Source: Microbacterium lemovicicum (GTDB lineage Bacteria; Actinomycetota; Actinomycetes; Actinomycetales; Microbacteriaceae). Taken from it: a stretch of DNA of 64,000 bases. Below, piece after piece: positions 43,382 to 52,817 of this stretch. How positions within the stretch are numbered: position 1 is the first letter of the stretch; every line of letters starts with the position of its first letter. The stretch covers positions 682,001 to 746,000 of the forward strand of contig NZ_CP031423.1 of NCBI RefSeq assembly GCF_003991875.1. Direction: 5' to 3'. Below the pieces are notes generated by a model. It did not search any database. It saw only the letters and a list, made by a program, of their open reading frames with translations, and was not told the origin of the DNA. The translations under genes were made by a program, and so were the position numbers.

Positions 43382-44824
43382 TCAGCCCTCGGCGTGCCTC
43401 TCGAGGAAGCTGTAGACCTCTGTGTCGTCGACGCCGGGGAAGTCGCCCGAGGGCAGCGGCGAGAACATGTGCATGTGCACGCGTGCGCTCGGCCACGCCT
43501 TGCCGCTCCATCGGGCGGCGACGTCGGCGGGCGGGCGGCGGCAGCACGACTGGTCGGGGCAGTGCGAGCTGGAGCGCTTCGTCGTCTCCCGGCCGCGGAA
43601 CCACCGCGCGTCGTCGAAGGGCACCCCGACCGTGATGGAGAACTCGCCGGCATCCGTCGTCCCGGTCTGCGTCGAGCACCAGAACGTGCCCGACGGGGTG
43701 TCGGTGTACTGGTAGTGCTCCGTGGTGCGGTTGTGCTCCTCGAAGGCGGAGCGCGCGAGGAAGCGGCGGCAGACGATCTGCCCCTCGACCGACCCCGTGA
43801 CGTCCATGGGCACCGGCAGGTCGTCGTTCTCGTAGACGCGGTTGATCGCTCCCGAGCCGTCCACGCGCAGGAAGTGCAGCGGGATCTCGAAGTGCTGGGT
43901 CAGGAGGTTCGTGAGCCGCATGGCGGCCGCCTCATGGGTGACGCCGAAGGCATCGCGGAAGTCCTCGACGGCGAGGTTGCGGTCGCGCTTGGCCTGCTGC
44001 AGGAACGCGAGCGAGGCCGTCTCGGGCATGAGGCAGCAGGCGGCGTAGTAGTTGATCTCCAGGCGCTGCTCGAGGAAATCGGCGTAGTCGACCGGCCGCT
44101 CGTGCCCCAGCAGTCGGTGGGCCATCGCCTGCAGCGCCATCGACCGCAGGCCGTGGCCGCCGGGGATCGACGCCGGCGGCAGGTAGATGCGGCCGTTCTC
44201 GATGTCGGTGACGGAGCGCGCGGAGTGGGGGAGGTCGCTGACGTAGAGCAGCTCGAAGCCCAGCTGCTGGGCCATGATGCTGACCGTGCGGTGCGTGAGA
44301 GCTCCGCTCGAGTGCCCCGCCGCCTTGAGCTGGCGCTCGGCGAGCTTCTCGATGTCGGCGAGGTAGTTGCCCTTCTCCCGCATGCGCAGCCGGAGCTCCG
44401 TGTTGGCGCGGCGCGCCTCCTCGGGCGTCGCGATCGTCTCGCGCTCACGACGCTCGAGCTCGCGATGCAGCCCGATGATCGATTCGAGGGTCTCGTCGCT
44501 GGTGCCCTTCGTGACCTTCACCGGAGGGATGCCGAGCCGGCGGAACACCGTTCCGGCCTGCAGCCGGGCCAGGTCGATCTCGAGCGCGGCCCGGCGGTTG
44601 GGCGGCTCCGCCGACAGCAGCTCCGCCACCTCGATGCCCGTCGTGGCGGCGATCGCCTGCAGCAGCGAGAGCTTCGGCTCGCGCTTGCCGTTCTCGATGA
44701 GACTCAGCTGGCTGCCCGCCACGCCGACCTTCTCGCCGAGTTCGTCCAGCGTCATCCCGGCCGCCACGCGCTGGTGGCGGATGCGGTGACCGAGGGTCGT
44801 GAGCTCGAGCGACGTGGAGGCCAT
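43382..44824 (-). CDS. RamB/ScfR-like XRE-family transcriptional regulator
   Basis: A 480-residue regulator resembling RamB, the acetate/gluconeogenesis regulator of corynebacteria. A XRE helix-turn-helix (about 10-65, LDELGEKVGVAGSQLSLIENG) is followed by helical linkers, an ImmA/IrrE-like domain and a C-terminal DUF2083-type domain. In the peptidase-like domain the zinc motif reads AHRLLGHE, so the Glu of HExxH is missing and proteolysis is unlikely. Near the C-terminus HCPDQSCC could bind a metal. The gene is divergent from pckG, which supports control of gluconeogenesis. The ATG lies six bases after a -10 box, so the mRNA is probably leaderless. Confidence 0.85.
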   Translation of the reverse strand: MASTSLELTTLGHRIRHQRVAAGMTLDELGEKVGVAGSQLSLIENGKREPKLSLLQAIAATTGIEVAELLSAEPPNRRAALEIDLARLQAGTVFRRLGIPPVKVTKGTSDETLESIIGLHRELERRERETIATPEEARRANTELRLRMREKGNYLADIEKLAERQLKAAGHSSGALTHRTVSIMAQQLGFELLYVSDLPHSARSVTDIENGRIYLPPASIPGGHGLRSMALQAMAHRLLGHERPVDYADFLEQRLEINYYAACCLMPETASLAFLQQAKRDRNLAVEDFRDAFGVTHEAAAMRLTNLLTQHFEIPLHFLRVDGSGAINRVYENDDLPVPMDVTGSVEGQIVCRRFLARSAFEEHNRTTEHYQYTDTPSGTFWCSTQTGTTDAGEFSITVGVPFDDARWFRGRETTKRSSSHCPDQSCCRRPPADVAARWSGKAWPSARVHMHMFSPLPSGDFPGVDDTEVYSFLERHAEG

Positions 44825-44830
44825 TCCTTG

Positions 44831-44859
44831 AGCATACGGAAAGATTCACGTTTCTTACA
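44831..44859 (-). promoter_or_regulatory. Leaderless promoter of the RamB-like gene
   Basis: On the minus strand TGTAAG (44859-44854) and TATGCT (44836-44831) are 17 bases apart, and the start codon follows the -10 box by six bases. The adjoining AAGGA touches the ATG and is too close to act as a ribosome site. No clear RamB-box match was found in the shared region with pckG. Confidence 0.5.
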
Positions 44860-44943
44860 GCATGCAGGTCGCGAAAAGGTCGAGGTAATCGCGTCACAGT
44901 GGAGGAAGACCGCAGATGACGTGTCGATCGAGGAGGAACGAGC

Positions 44944-46824
44944 ATGGCATTGGCCGACATCTTCACCCGCCCCACGTCCACCCCCGCCCGCGAGGCGCGC
45001 GGCTTCGGCCGGCGCCCCCACGTCACGGGAGCGGGCATGGACGCCCTGTACGCCTGGGTCGATGAGATCGCCGCGCTGACGCAGCCTGCCGGCATCCACT
45101 GGGTCGACGGCTCGCGCGCCGAGAACGACGCGCTCCTCCGTCAGCAGGTCGACGAGGGCAAGCTCATCAAGCTCAACCCCGAATGGCGCCCGGGCTCCTA
45201 CCTCGCCCGTTCGCACCCGAGCGACGTCGCCCGCACCGAGGGGCGCACCTTCATCGCCTCCGAGCGCGAGGAGGACGCCGGCCCGACGAACAACTGGGCA
45301 GACCCGGCCGAGATGCGCAGCATCCTGACCGGTCTCTTCGAGGGGTCGATGCGTGGTCGCACGATGTACGTCGTCCCCTTCTCGATGGGCGCCGTCGGCG
45401 GCCCGCTGTCGCACATCGGCGTGCAGGTGACCGACAGCGCCTACGCGGTCACCTCCATCGGCATCATGACCCACGTCGGCACCGCCGTCCTCGAGCAGAT
45501 CGCCGACGGCGCCGGCTGGGTCAAGACCGTCCACTCCGTCGGAGCGCCGCTGGCGCCGGGGGAGGAGGATGCCGCGTGGCCCTGCAACGACGAGAAGTAC
45601 ATCGCCCACTTCCCCGACACGCTCGAGGTGTGGTCGTTCGGCTCCGGCTACGGCGGCAACGCGATCCTCGCCAAGAAGTGCTTCGCCCTGCGCATCGCGT
45701 CGGTCATCGGCCGCGACGAGGGCTGGCTGGCAGAGCACATGCTGCTCATCCGCGTCATCGCCCCGTCCGGCAAGGCGTACCACGTCGCCGCGGCGTTCCC
45801 CTCGGCGTGCGGCAAGACCAACCTCGCGATGCTCCGCCCGACCATCCCCGGCTGGCGCGTCGAGACGCTCGGTGACGACATCGCGTGGCTGCGCCCCGGC
45901 GACGACGGACGCCTGTGGGCGATCAACCCCGAGGCCGGCTTCTTCGGCGTCGCACCCGGCACGGGCGAGTCGACCAACGTCACCGCTGTCGAGACGCTCT
46001 GGGGCAACACGATCTTCACCAACGTCGCGCTCCGCCCCGACGGCGACGTGTGGTGGGAGGGTCTGACCGACGAGGCCCCGCCGCACCTGACCGACTGGGA
46101 GGGTAACGCCTGGACGCCCGGACTCGGCCGTCCGGCCGCGCACCCGAACTCGCGCTTCACGGTGGCCGCGGCGCAGTGCCCGCAGATCGCCTCCGACTGG
46201 GACGCGCCCCAGGGCGTGCCCCTGGATGTCATCCTCTTCGGCGGACGTCGGGCGACGAACGTCCCGCTCGTGGTCGAGGCGACCGACTGGACGCACGGCG
46301 TCTTCATGGGCTCGAACATCTCGTCCGAGCGCACGGCGGCCGCGGAGGGCACGGTCGGCGAGCTGCGCCGCGACCCGTTCGCGATGCTGCCGTTCTGCGG
46401 CTACAACATGGCCGACTACTTCGGCCACTGGCTCAAGATCGGCCAGAAGCTGCGTTTCGACCGCGCGCCGCGCATCTTCCAGGTGAACTGGTTCCGCAAA
46501 GGTTCGGACGGACGCTTCCTGTGGCCCGGATTCGGCGACAACTCCCGGGTCATCGACTGGATCATCCGCCGCATCGACGGCGAGGTCGACGCGGTCGACA
46601 GCCCGATCGGACGCCTGCCCCGGACGTCGGACCTCAACCTCGACGGCATCGAGGTGCCGCAGGCCGACCTCGACGAGCTGTTCGCGATCGACCCGACCTC
46701 GTGGCAGCGGGAGGCCGACCTCACCGAGGAGTTCTACGCGACCTTCGACGGCCGCGTGCCGGCGGCCCTCGAGTCGGAGCTCTCCGCGCTGCGCTACCGC
46801 CTGAAGCAGGCCCCGCAGGCCTGA
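44944..46824 (+). CDS. pckG: Phosphoenolpyruvate carboxykinase (GTP)
   Basis: Converts oxaloacetate and GTP to phosphoenolpyruvate, CO2 and GDP, linking the TCA cycle to gluconeogenesis. The 626-residue product is full length for the GTP-dependent family. The P-loop with reactive Cys289 is FPSACGKTN (285-293), and [16 protein letters not shown] and [12 protein letters not shown] are family signatures. GGAGG lies eight bases ahead of the ATG. Control by the divergent RamB-like regulator is probable. The gene ends about 30 bases before a long hairpin. Confidence 0.97.
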   Translation: MALADIFTRPTSTPAREARGFGRRPHVTGAGMDALYAWVDEIAALTQPAGIHWVDGSRAENDALLRQQVDEGKLIKLNPEWRPGSYLARSHPSDVARTEGRTFIASEREEDAGPTNNWADPAEMRSILTGLFEGSMRGRTMYVVPFSMGAVGGPLSHIGVQVTDSAYAVTSIGIMTHVGTAVLEQIADGAGWVKTVHSVGAPLAPGEEDAAWPCNDEKYIAHFPDTLEVWSFGSGYGGNAILAKKCFALRIASVIGRDEGWLAEHMLLIRVIAPSGKAYHVAAAFPSACGKTNLAMLRPTIPGWRVETLGDDIAWLRPGDDGRLWAINPEAGFFGVAPGTGESTNVTAVETLWGNTIFTNVALRPDGDVWWEGLTDEAPPHLTDWEGNAWTPGLGRPAAHPNSRFTVAAAQCPQIASDWDAPQGVPLDVILFGGRRATNVPLVVEATDWTHGVFMGSNISSERTAAAEGTVGELRRDPFAMLPFCGYNMADYFGHWLKIGQKLRFDRAPRIFQVNWFRKGSDGRFLWPGFGDNSRVIDWIIRRIDGEVDAVDSPIGRLPRTSDLNLDGIEVPQADLDELFAIDPTSWQREADLTEEFYATFDGRVPAALESELSALRYRLKQAPQA

Positions 46825-46852
46825 CCTCCGGTCCGGTTTCCCGGGCGTATAT

Positions 46853-46925
46853 CCGCGAGACTGCAACCGGAGCGCCAGACCTAGGGTGTCCCCCTAGGTC
46901 TCGCGCTCCCGGTGCAGTCTCGCGG
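46853..46925. repeat. 34-bp-arm imperfect hairpin between pckG and the ABC exporter
   Basis: The arms 46853-46886 and 46892-46925 are inverted copies with three mismatches in 34 positions and a five-base loop (TGTCC). The outer part begins CCGCGAGACTGCA and the centre is AGACCTAGGG. There is no T-run. It sits 28 bases from the two convergent gene ends, so it could stop transcription both ways. Its length and near-perfect symmetry suggest a dispersed palindromic element. Confidence 0.8.
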
Positions 46926-46952
46926 TCGATGCGGGCGGGTGCGCCGACCGGG

Positions 46953-48923
46953 TCAGACGAGCAGCTGGTGCCGGGCCAGGTCGCGGTACAGCGGGGTCGA
47001 CACGACCAGCTCGGAGTGCGTGCCCTGCCCCACGACCTGGCCGTGGTCGAGCACGACGATCAGGTCGCTGTCGACCACGGTCGACAGGCGGTGGGCGATG
47101 ACGACCAGCGTGCGGCCGGTGGCGACGGCATCCAGAGCGTCCCTCATCCGCTGCTCGTTGAGACCGTCCAGCGACGACGTCGACTCGTCCAGCAGCAGGA
47201 TCGGCGGGGCGGCCAGCAGCGCGCGCGCGATGGCCAGACGCTGCCGCTCGCCGCCGGAGAGCATGACGCCGCTCTCTCCGACCGGCGCGTCGATGCCGAG
47301 ATCGTTGCGCTCGAGCACCTCGGTGAGGTTGACGGCGCGCAGGACCTGCTCGCATTCGGCGTCGGTGGCCTCGGGTGAGGCGAGACGCAGGTTGTCGGCG
47401 ATGGTGCCCGCGAGCGTCGGGGCGTCCTGCTCGACGTAGCCGAACTGCGCGCGGAGGGCATCGCGCTCGAGCGAGCGGATGTCGCGCCCGTCGAGCTCGA
47501 TCGCGCCCGCGGTCGGGTCGTAGAACCGTTCGATGAGCGAGAGCACCGTGCTCTTTCCGGCACCGCTCGGGCCGACGAGTGCCACGCGCGCCCCGCGGGG
47601 GACCGCGAAGGAGACGCCGCGGAGGACGTCGAGGTCACGGGCCTCCGGCTCGTCGGCGACCTCGTCGGCGGTGCGGTCGAGCCGCGCCTCCTGCAGGACG
47701 GAGCGGGCCTCCTCCGCCGCCTTCGCGCGAGCCGCCACCACGTTCTCCGGATAGCGGAACCGCACGTCGCGGAACGCGATGGCCGGAGCATCCGCCGTGC
47801 GGGCCTCCGGCTGAGCCGCGCGCGCCGCGGCGGCGGCGTCGTCCTGCGACTCGGTCGGCAGGTCGAGCACCTCCTGGATGCGACCCAGCGCCCCCAGCGC
47901 CTGATTGACGGAGGTGATGGCGCCGAAGGTCGAGCCGAGGGGCGCGATCAGCATGAAGAGGAAGAGGATGAACGTCACAAGGCTCGCGATGCCGATCGCC
48001 CCGGACGCCACGCGGAAGCCGCCGACGCCGAGGACGACCAGGAGCGACACCTGGAGCGCGATGCCGGCGATGGGCACGACGAGCGCCGAGACCTTCGCGA
48101 TCCGAACCCCGACGTCGTACGCCTCCGTCGCCAGTCCCGACACCGAGGCGATCTCCCGCTCGGTCGCGCCCGCGGCGCGGACCGTGCGGATCGAGCCGAC
48201 GGCGCGCTCCACCCCCGACGCCAGCTCGCCGACCTTGACCTGCTGCTCGGCCGAGGCGGTGCGGATGCGTCCGCTCAGCAGCACCACCACGACGACGGAG
48301 ACGCCGATCACCACGAGGATGAGCACGAGCAGCACCGGGTCGATGACGGCCATGGCCACGAGCGCCCCGACGAAGATGAGCGCGTTGCCCACGGCATCCG
48401 CGAGGCCCTGCGTGAGCACGGCGTACAGCAGGGTGGTGTCCGTGCCGACACGCGAGACGAGGTCGCCCGTGCGGCGGGCGTCGAACTCGCTGATCGGCAG
48501 GCGCAGGATGCGCGCGATGAGCTTGCGCCTGCTCGAGAAGACGACGGCCGTGCCCGTGCGCTGCAGGAGGTAGTGCTGGTAGCCGGAGATGACCGAGGAG
48601 ATCACCACGAGCGCGATGAGCACCCCCACCAGCACGCCCAGGGGCGCCTGATTCTGGACGCGGTCGATGACCTGGCCCACGAGGAGCGGCTGGGCAAGCG
48701 TTGCGCCGGCGCCGAGGATGCTGAGAACCGCGATGACGACCAGCACGGGCTTGTGCTCGAAGATGAACGGCAGCAGCTGGCGGAAGGTCGCGCGCGGCCC
48801 CTCCGGTGTCTTGCGCCGCCGTCCCCGTGGCCGGGGTGCGGGGGACTCGGACGTGGGGCGTGCGTCGACAGACAAGCGTGTTCCTCGAGGATCTGCGGAA
48901 TCCGTGCGGTGCGGATCCGTCAC
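46953..48923 (-). CDS. ABC exporter half-transporter (fused membrane and ATPase domains)
   Basis: A 656-residue exporter of the lipid/multidrug half-transporter type. Six membrane helices occupy about 50-345. In the ATPase domain Walker A is GPSGAGKST, the signature is LSGGERQR, Walker B is ILLLDES and the switch His is in AHRLST. Between the aromatic A-loop (FRYP, near 391) and the first strand (VLRGVSF) there is a charged insertion of about 35 residues not usual in this family. The GTG at 48923 lacks a ribosome site. A TTG at 48875 has GAGGAA five bases upstream and may be the true start, giving 640 residues. The substrate is unknown. Confidence 0.88.
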   Translation of the reverse strand: MTDPHRTDSADPRGTRLSVDARPTSESPAPRPRGRRRKTPEGPRATFRQLLPFIFEHKPVLVVIAVLSILGAGATLAQPLLVGQVIDRVQNQAPLGVLVGVLIALVVISSVISGYQHYLLQRTGTAVVFSSRRKLIARILRLPISEFDARRTGDLVSRVGTDTTLLYAVLTQGLADAVGNALIFVGALVAMAVIDPVLLVLILVVIGVSVVVVVLLSGRIRTASAEQQVKVGELASGVERAVGSIRTVRAAGATEREIASVSGLATEAYDVGVRIAKVSALVVPIAGIALQVSLLVVLGVGGFRVASGAIGIASLVTFILFLFMLIAPLGSTFGAITSVNQALGALGRIQEVLDLPTESQDDAAAAARAAQPEARTADAPAIAFRDVRFRYPENVVAARAKAAEEARSVLQEARLDRTADEVADEPEARDLDVLRGVSFAVPRGARVALVGPSGAGKSTVLSLIERFYDPTAGAIELDGRDIRSLERDALRAQFGYVEQDAPTLAGTIADNLRLASPEATDAECEQVLRAVNLTEVLERNDLGIDAPVGESGVMLSGGERQRLAIARALLAAPPILLLDESTSSLDGLNEQRMRDALDAVATGRTLVVIAHRLSTVVDSDLIVVLDHGQVVGQGTHSELVVSTPLYRDLARHQLLV

Positions 48924-48968
48924 CGTCGACCGTACTTCGTGTCCCTGTGCGCCGGGCGCGGACCGCGA

Positions 48969-49955
48969 CTAGTCGCGCGCCTCCATCACCTCGCGCGCCT
49001 TGAGCACCCGGCGCGTGTTGACGGGGTGCGTCGCCAGCACGACCTTGCCCCGCGAGTGCAGCTTCTGCAGGTCGTCGTACGCCTCGACGACATCGCCCAG
49101 CGGGTAGAAGCCCGAGACCAGCACATTGACCACGCGGCGCTCGGCCAGAGCGACGAGCCGCTCGAGCTGGGACGTGCCGTGGGCGACGGCCGCGGGGTCC
49201 TCCGACAACAGCGCGATCTCGCGGTCGCGCCGGTCGCCGCTGGAGCGGAACCGCGCCTCCGGCACACCCAGCTCGGCCGCGAGCTCATGGCCGTCCTGCC
49301 CGAAGTTGTCGATGAACGCCGTGACGCCGTCGGGCGCCTTGGCGCGGATGCGGTCGGCGATCCCCTCGCCGTACCGCACGGGCGTGATGCCCATCTGCCG
49401 CAGGTAGTCGAAGTTGCGGTCGCCGCAGGTGCCGATGACACGCGCGCCGAGGTGCTTGGCCACCTGCGCCTCGATGCTGCCGACCGCACCTGCCGCGGCC
49501 GAGATCACCACCGTGTCGGAGGGGCCGATCTTCAGCTCGTCGAGGATGTCGAGCGCGGTGACGCCCGCGAGGTAGAGGCCGCCGGCGGCTTCGAACGGCA
49601 CGCCCTTGGGCTTGCGGACGAGATGGTCGACGCCGACCGTGAGGTGCGTCGCGTGCGCACCGGCCCGCACGTGTCCGACCACGTCGGACCCGACGGGGAA
49701 TCCGGTGACGCCGGGACCGACGGCGACGACGATGCCCGCGAAGCAGCTGCCCGAGCGGCGGGGGTAGGGGTCGTCCCAGTCCTCTTCCGCGCCCGAGCGC
49801 ACGAAGCCCTCGATGTGATTGAGCGACGTGGTGATGACCTCGACGCTGACCTCGCCGGGCCCCGGCTCCGGCAGGGGGCGCTCGACGAGGTGCAGGACCT
49901 CGACTCCGCCGGGTTCGTCGTACTCCACCACTGAGGCGTTCGCGACCTTCTTCAT
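48969..49955 (-). CDS. Zinc-independent NADPH:quinone oxidoreductase-like protein
   Basis: A 328-residue medium-chain dehydrogenase/reductase without the catalytic zinc ligands, as in quinone oxidoreductases and enoyl reductases. The N-terminal GroES-like domain contains TSLNHIEGFVRSG, and the NADP-binding AAAGAVGSIEAQVAKHLG is followed by IGTCGDRNFDYLRQMG. The ATG at 49955 has AGGAGG eight bases upstream. It likely reduces quinones or reactive carbonyls. It is on the same strand as the DUF2231 genes but 133 bases away. Confidence 0.85.
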   Translation of the reverse strand: MKKVANASVVEYDEPGGVEVLHLVERPLPEPGPGEVSVEVITTSLNHIEGFVRSGAEEDWDDPYPRRSGSCFAGIVVAVGPGVTGFPVGSDVVGHVRAGAHATHLTVGVDHLVRKPKGVPFEAAGGLYLAGVTALDILDELKIGPSDTVVISAAAGAVGSIEAQVAKHLGARVIGTCGDRNFDYLRQMGITPVRYGEGIADRIRAKAPDGVTAFIDNFGQDGHELAAELGVPEARFRSSGDRRDREIALLSEDPAAVAHGTSQLERLVALAERRVVNVLVSGFYPLGDVVEAYDDLQKLHSRGKVVLATHPVNTRRVLKAREVMEARD

Positions 49956-50088
49956 TTCGGATCCTCCTGACACGGCGAGATGCACTGACCCGAAAGTAGG
50001 GCGCGCCGACCACGCGGACCAGGCCTTGACGGGCCCGGCCGCGTGGTCCATGGCCCCGCCCCGGCCGGAGCACCGGGGCGGGACTGCG

Positions 50089-50601
50089 TCAGGGGCGCTC
50101 GGGCACCCGGAAGGCCTCGCCCTGCGTCGTCTCCGCGGCGACGCGGATGCCCCATCGATAGGCGAGCTTGCCGCCGAGCCAACCCGAGAAGCTCAGGAAC
50201 AGCAGGCTCACGATGCTGAAGACGAAGGCGAACATCGGGATCTCACCGGTCGTCGTGCGGAGGAAGAACTGGAAGAGATAGGCGCCGCAGACCAGGAAGT
50301 TGATGCCCATGTGGATCGTCGCCGCGCTCGAGGCCCGCGTGCGGTCGGGGATGCGCAGGTAGTCGTGGATCCCGAAGATGATGGCCGGGATGCTGCCGAG
50401 CAGGCCGATCGCGATGAGCACGCGCGATCCGGTGGCATACGGTGCCGGGTCGGCCGAGATCAGGCCGATGATGTCGAACACCAGGCTCGCCACCCATGCC
50501 CCGATCGGGATGGTGATCGCGATGGCGTGGAAGGGGTGGCCGTACGGTCCGGCCAGGATCGTCGCCGGCCGCTTGGCGGGGTTCTGCTCCTGATCGCTCA
50601 T
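50089..50601 (-). CDS. DUF2231 membrane protein, copy 2
   Basis: A 170-residue membrane protein with four hydrophobic helices. It opens with GPYGHPFHAIAITIPIGAW, the DUF2231 signature with two histidines, and the last helix ends in GWLGGKLAYRWGIRV. Family members may bind heme or serve in respiratory or stress membranes, but the function is not established. It is a tandem paralogue of the gene immediately upstream, separated by 34 bases, and the two clearly arose by duplication. Confidence 0.85.
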   Translation of the reverse strand: MSDQEQNPAKRPATILAGPYGHPFHAIAITIPIGAWVASLVFDIIGLISADPAPYATGSRVLIAIGLLGSIPAIIFGIHDYLRIPDRTRASSAATIHMGINFLVCGAYLFQFFLRTTTGEIPMFAFVFSIVSLLFLSFSGWLGGKLAYRWGIRVAAETTQGEAFRVPERP

Positions 50602-50635
50602 GCTGTCTCCTCGGGGTGGGTGCGTCGGCGGTCGG

Positions 50636-51142
50636 TCACGGAAGCGGCTCGTAGCCCTCGGCCTGTGTGCGCTCGTCGGCGACGCGCACCCCGAAGGTGT
50701 GCGCGAGCTTGCCGCCCAGCCATCCGGAGGCTGCGAGCAGCACGATGCCGGCGACGCTCGCCAGGAACGCCATCATCGGCACCACGTCATCGCTGTCGCG
50801 CAGCAGCAGGCTGACGAGGAAGAGACACATCACGGCGAGGTTGAGCACCATGTGCGTCGTACCCGTCGCGCGGGCGGTCGTGCCCGGGGGCAGACCGAAC
50901 CAGTCGATGACGCCGAGCAGGGCGGCGGCGACCGACCCGATCAGGCCGATGATGATGAGGATGCGGGCGCCGACCGCGAAGGCGGACGCGTCATCCCCCG
51001 TGAGGGCGAGGATGTCGAAGATGATGGCGGCGACCCAGGCCCCGATGGGGATGATGATCGCGATCGGGTGGAACGGGTGTCCGTAGGGTCCTGCGATCGG
51101 ACTGCGCGGGTACTTGGAACGTGCGGGCGGCGGATGGGCCAT
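50636..51142 (-). CDS. DUF2231 membrane protein, copy 1
   Basis: A 168-residue paralogue of the next gene, sharing GPYGHPFHPIAIIIPIGAW, four membrane helices and GWLGGKLAHTFGVRVADE. The ATG at 51142 is preferred because GAGGGAG lies seven bases upstream, although the frame opens earlier. Keeping both copies in one operon suggests they form a heteromer, which is an inference only. Confidence 0.85.
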   Translation of the reverse strand: MAHPPPARSKYPRSPIAGPYGHPFHPIAIIIPIGAWVAAIIFDILALTGDDASAFAVGARILIIIGLIGSVAAALLGVIDWFGLPPGTTARATGTTHMVLNLAVMCLFLVSLLLRDSDDVVPMMAFLASVAGIVLLAASGWLGGKLAHTFGVRVADERTQAEGYEPLP

Positions 51143-51241
51143 GGCTCTCCCTCGGTGAGTCAGGCGAACGTATGCCGAGGCGGATCCGGATCGTGATGTG
51201 GTTGACATCCGACCCGGTCATCCGGACGATTCCGCGCAGAC

Positions 51242-51279
51242 GACGGATGCCGCGGGCCCAGCGGCCCGCGGCATCCGTC
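51242..51279 (-). terminator. Strong 17-bp hairpin after the MFS transporter gene
   Basis: The arms 51242-51258 (starting GACGGATGCCGC) and 51263-51279 are perfectly complementary with a four-base loop CAGC. It lies 11 bases after the stop of the minus-strand MFS gene. Its GGATGCCGC-type core resembles the hairpin after icd, a style recurring in this genome. Confidence 0.7.
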
Positions 51280-51289
51280 CGTCGGCGGC

Positions 51290-52762
51290 TCAGAGCGACG
51301 CGGTCGCACCCACCCCGATGTTCTCCTCGAAGTCGACGTCCTTCGTCTCGGGGGAGAGGATCAGGGCGATCATCGTGAGCACGCCCATCGCCGAGAGGTA
51401 GAGCCCGACGAGGACGGGGTTGCCGTCGCCGCTGAGCGACCACAGCCACAGCGCGACGATCGGCGCGAGGGCCGCGCCCAGGATCGAGGCGACGTTGTAC
51501 GAGATGGCCGATCCGGTGTAGCGCACGTTCGTCGGGAAGAGCTCGGGCAGCACCGCGCCCATCGGTCCGAACGTGGCCCCCATCAGCACGAAGCCGAAGA
51601 CGAGGAAGGCCTGCACCAGCGCGCCGGTGAACTTCGGGTCGGCGTGCGGCAGGAGGAAGACCGAGAAGGTCAGGCCGAACACGATGATGAGTCCGGTCAC
51701 CCACATGAGCAGCTTCCGCCGGCCGATCGCGTCCGCGAGCGGGCCCGACAGCAGGGTGAAGATGCCGAAGAAGACGACGCCGACGATCTGCATGATGACG
51801 AAGTCGGTGAAGCCGAAGCCGAGGCCCGGATAGAACTGCGCGGCGAACGCGGTCGCGTCGTAGGCCGGGCCTCCGCGCTCGGCGGCGGCCCGCGCGGCGG
51901 CGGCCGCGGTGGCGAGGTCGGCGGCCTTCGTGCCGTACGACAGCGTGAACTGCGTCATCAGGTAGAAGAGCACATAGGTCGCGAGCATGATGAAGGTGCC
52001 GAGGATCAGCTGGCGCCAGTTGTTCCGCAGGGCCGCACCCAGCGGGAAGCGGCGGATCGCGCCGGTCTTCTCCGCCGCGGAGAACGTCTGGGACTCCACG
52101 AGCCGCAGGCGCACGTACAGGCCCACGATCACCATCACCGCCGAGAAGAGGAACGGCACGCGCCACCCCCAGGCGAGGAACTCGGCGGAGCGCTGCGCGC
52201 CGCCGTCGGGGTGCGGGAGGGCGAAGTTGATGATCAGGAAGACCGCGTTCGCGATGATGAAGCCCAGCGGTGCGCCGAGCTGGGGGAACGTGCCGTACCA
52301 GGCGCGCTTGCCCTTCGGCGCGTTCTCCGTGGCCACCAGGGCGGCGCCCGACCACTCGCCGCCGAGCGCGAAGCCCTGCACGAGCCGCATCAGCAGAAGA
52401 AGGAGGGCGGCCCACACGCCGATGTCGGCGAAGGTGGGCAGGCAGCCGATGAGGAAGGTCGCGATGCCCATCGTGAGGAGGGATGCCACGAGCGTGGCCT
52501 TGCGCCCGAAGCGGTCGCCGAAGTGGCCGAATACGATGGCCCCGAGCGGCCGCGCGATCATGGCGGCGCCGAAGACGCTGAACGACAGCAGCAGCGACGT
52601 CGTGTCGTTGCCCGTCGGGAAGAAGAGGACGGGGAAGACGAGCACGGCCGCGGTGGCGTAGGCGTAGAAGTCGTAGAACTCGATGGTGGTTCCCACCAGG
52701 CTCGCGGTGATGACGCGCGAGCGGGAGTTGGCGGGCCGGGCTGCGGCGGAGGTGGCGGACAC
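51290..52762 (-). CDS. MFS transporter, metabolite:proton symporter (MHS) family
   Basis: A 490-residue, 12-helix carrier. GTTIEFYDFYAYAT, GHFGDRFGRKATLVASL and GGEWSGAALVATENAP are MHS signatures, and the second-half loop has ADAIGRRKLLMW. An extended Ala/Glu-rich loop of about 40 residues lies in the middle. The substrate is unknown; sugar-acid, dicarboxylate or aromatic-acid carriers all belong here. GTG 52762 is chosen; a TTG at 52771 would add three residues. Ribosome sites are weak for both. It shows the same motif set as the carrier at 30.8 kb but is not a close duplicate. Confidence 0.88.
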   Translation of the reverse strand: MSATSAAARPANSRSRVITASLVGTTIEFYDFYAYATAAVLVFPVLFFPTGNDTTSLLLSFSVFGAAMIARPLGAIVFGHFGDRFGRKATLVASLLTMGIATFLIGCLPTFADIGVWAALLLLLMRLVQGFALGGEWSGAALVATENAPKGKRAWYGTFPQLGAPLGFIIANAVFLIINFALPHPDGGAQRSAEFLAWGWRVPFLFSAVMVIVGLYVRLRLVESQTFSAAEKTGAIRRFPLGAALRNNWRQLILGTFIMLATYVLFYLMTQFTLSYGTKAADLATAAAAARAAAERGGPAYDATAFAAQFYPGLGFGFTDFVIMQIVGVVFFGIFTLLSGPLADAIGRRKLLMWVTGLIIVFGLTFSVFLLPHADPKFTGALVQAFLVFGFVLMGATFGPMGAVLPELFPTNVRYTGSAISYNVASILGAALAPIVALWLWSLSGDGNPVLVGLYLSAMGVLTMIALILSPETKDVDFEENIGVGATASL

Positions 52763-52817
52763 GGGTGACAAGCCTAGACCCGTGGGCGGCCGCGCTGCGG
52801 GAGGTGAGGCCTCGGCG

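Noticed and set aside
44825-44943. A classical RamB box (AAAACTTTGCAAA-like) between the regulator and pckG
   Set aside because: I searched by eye and found only loose A/T-rich resemblance, with no convincing match.
46825-46952. A small RNA gene or short protein within the long hairpin region
   Set aside because: No promoter, ribosome site or coding signal is visible. The symmetry is explained by the inverted repeat itself.
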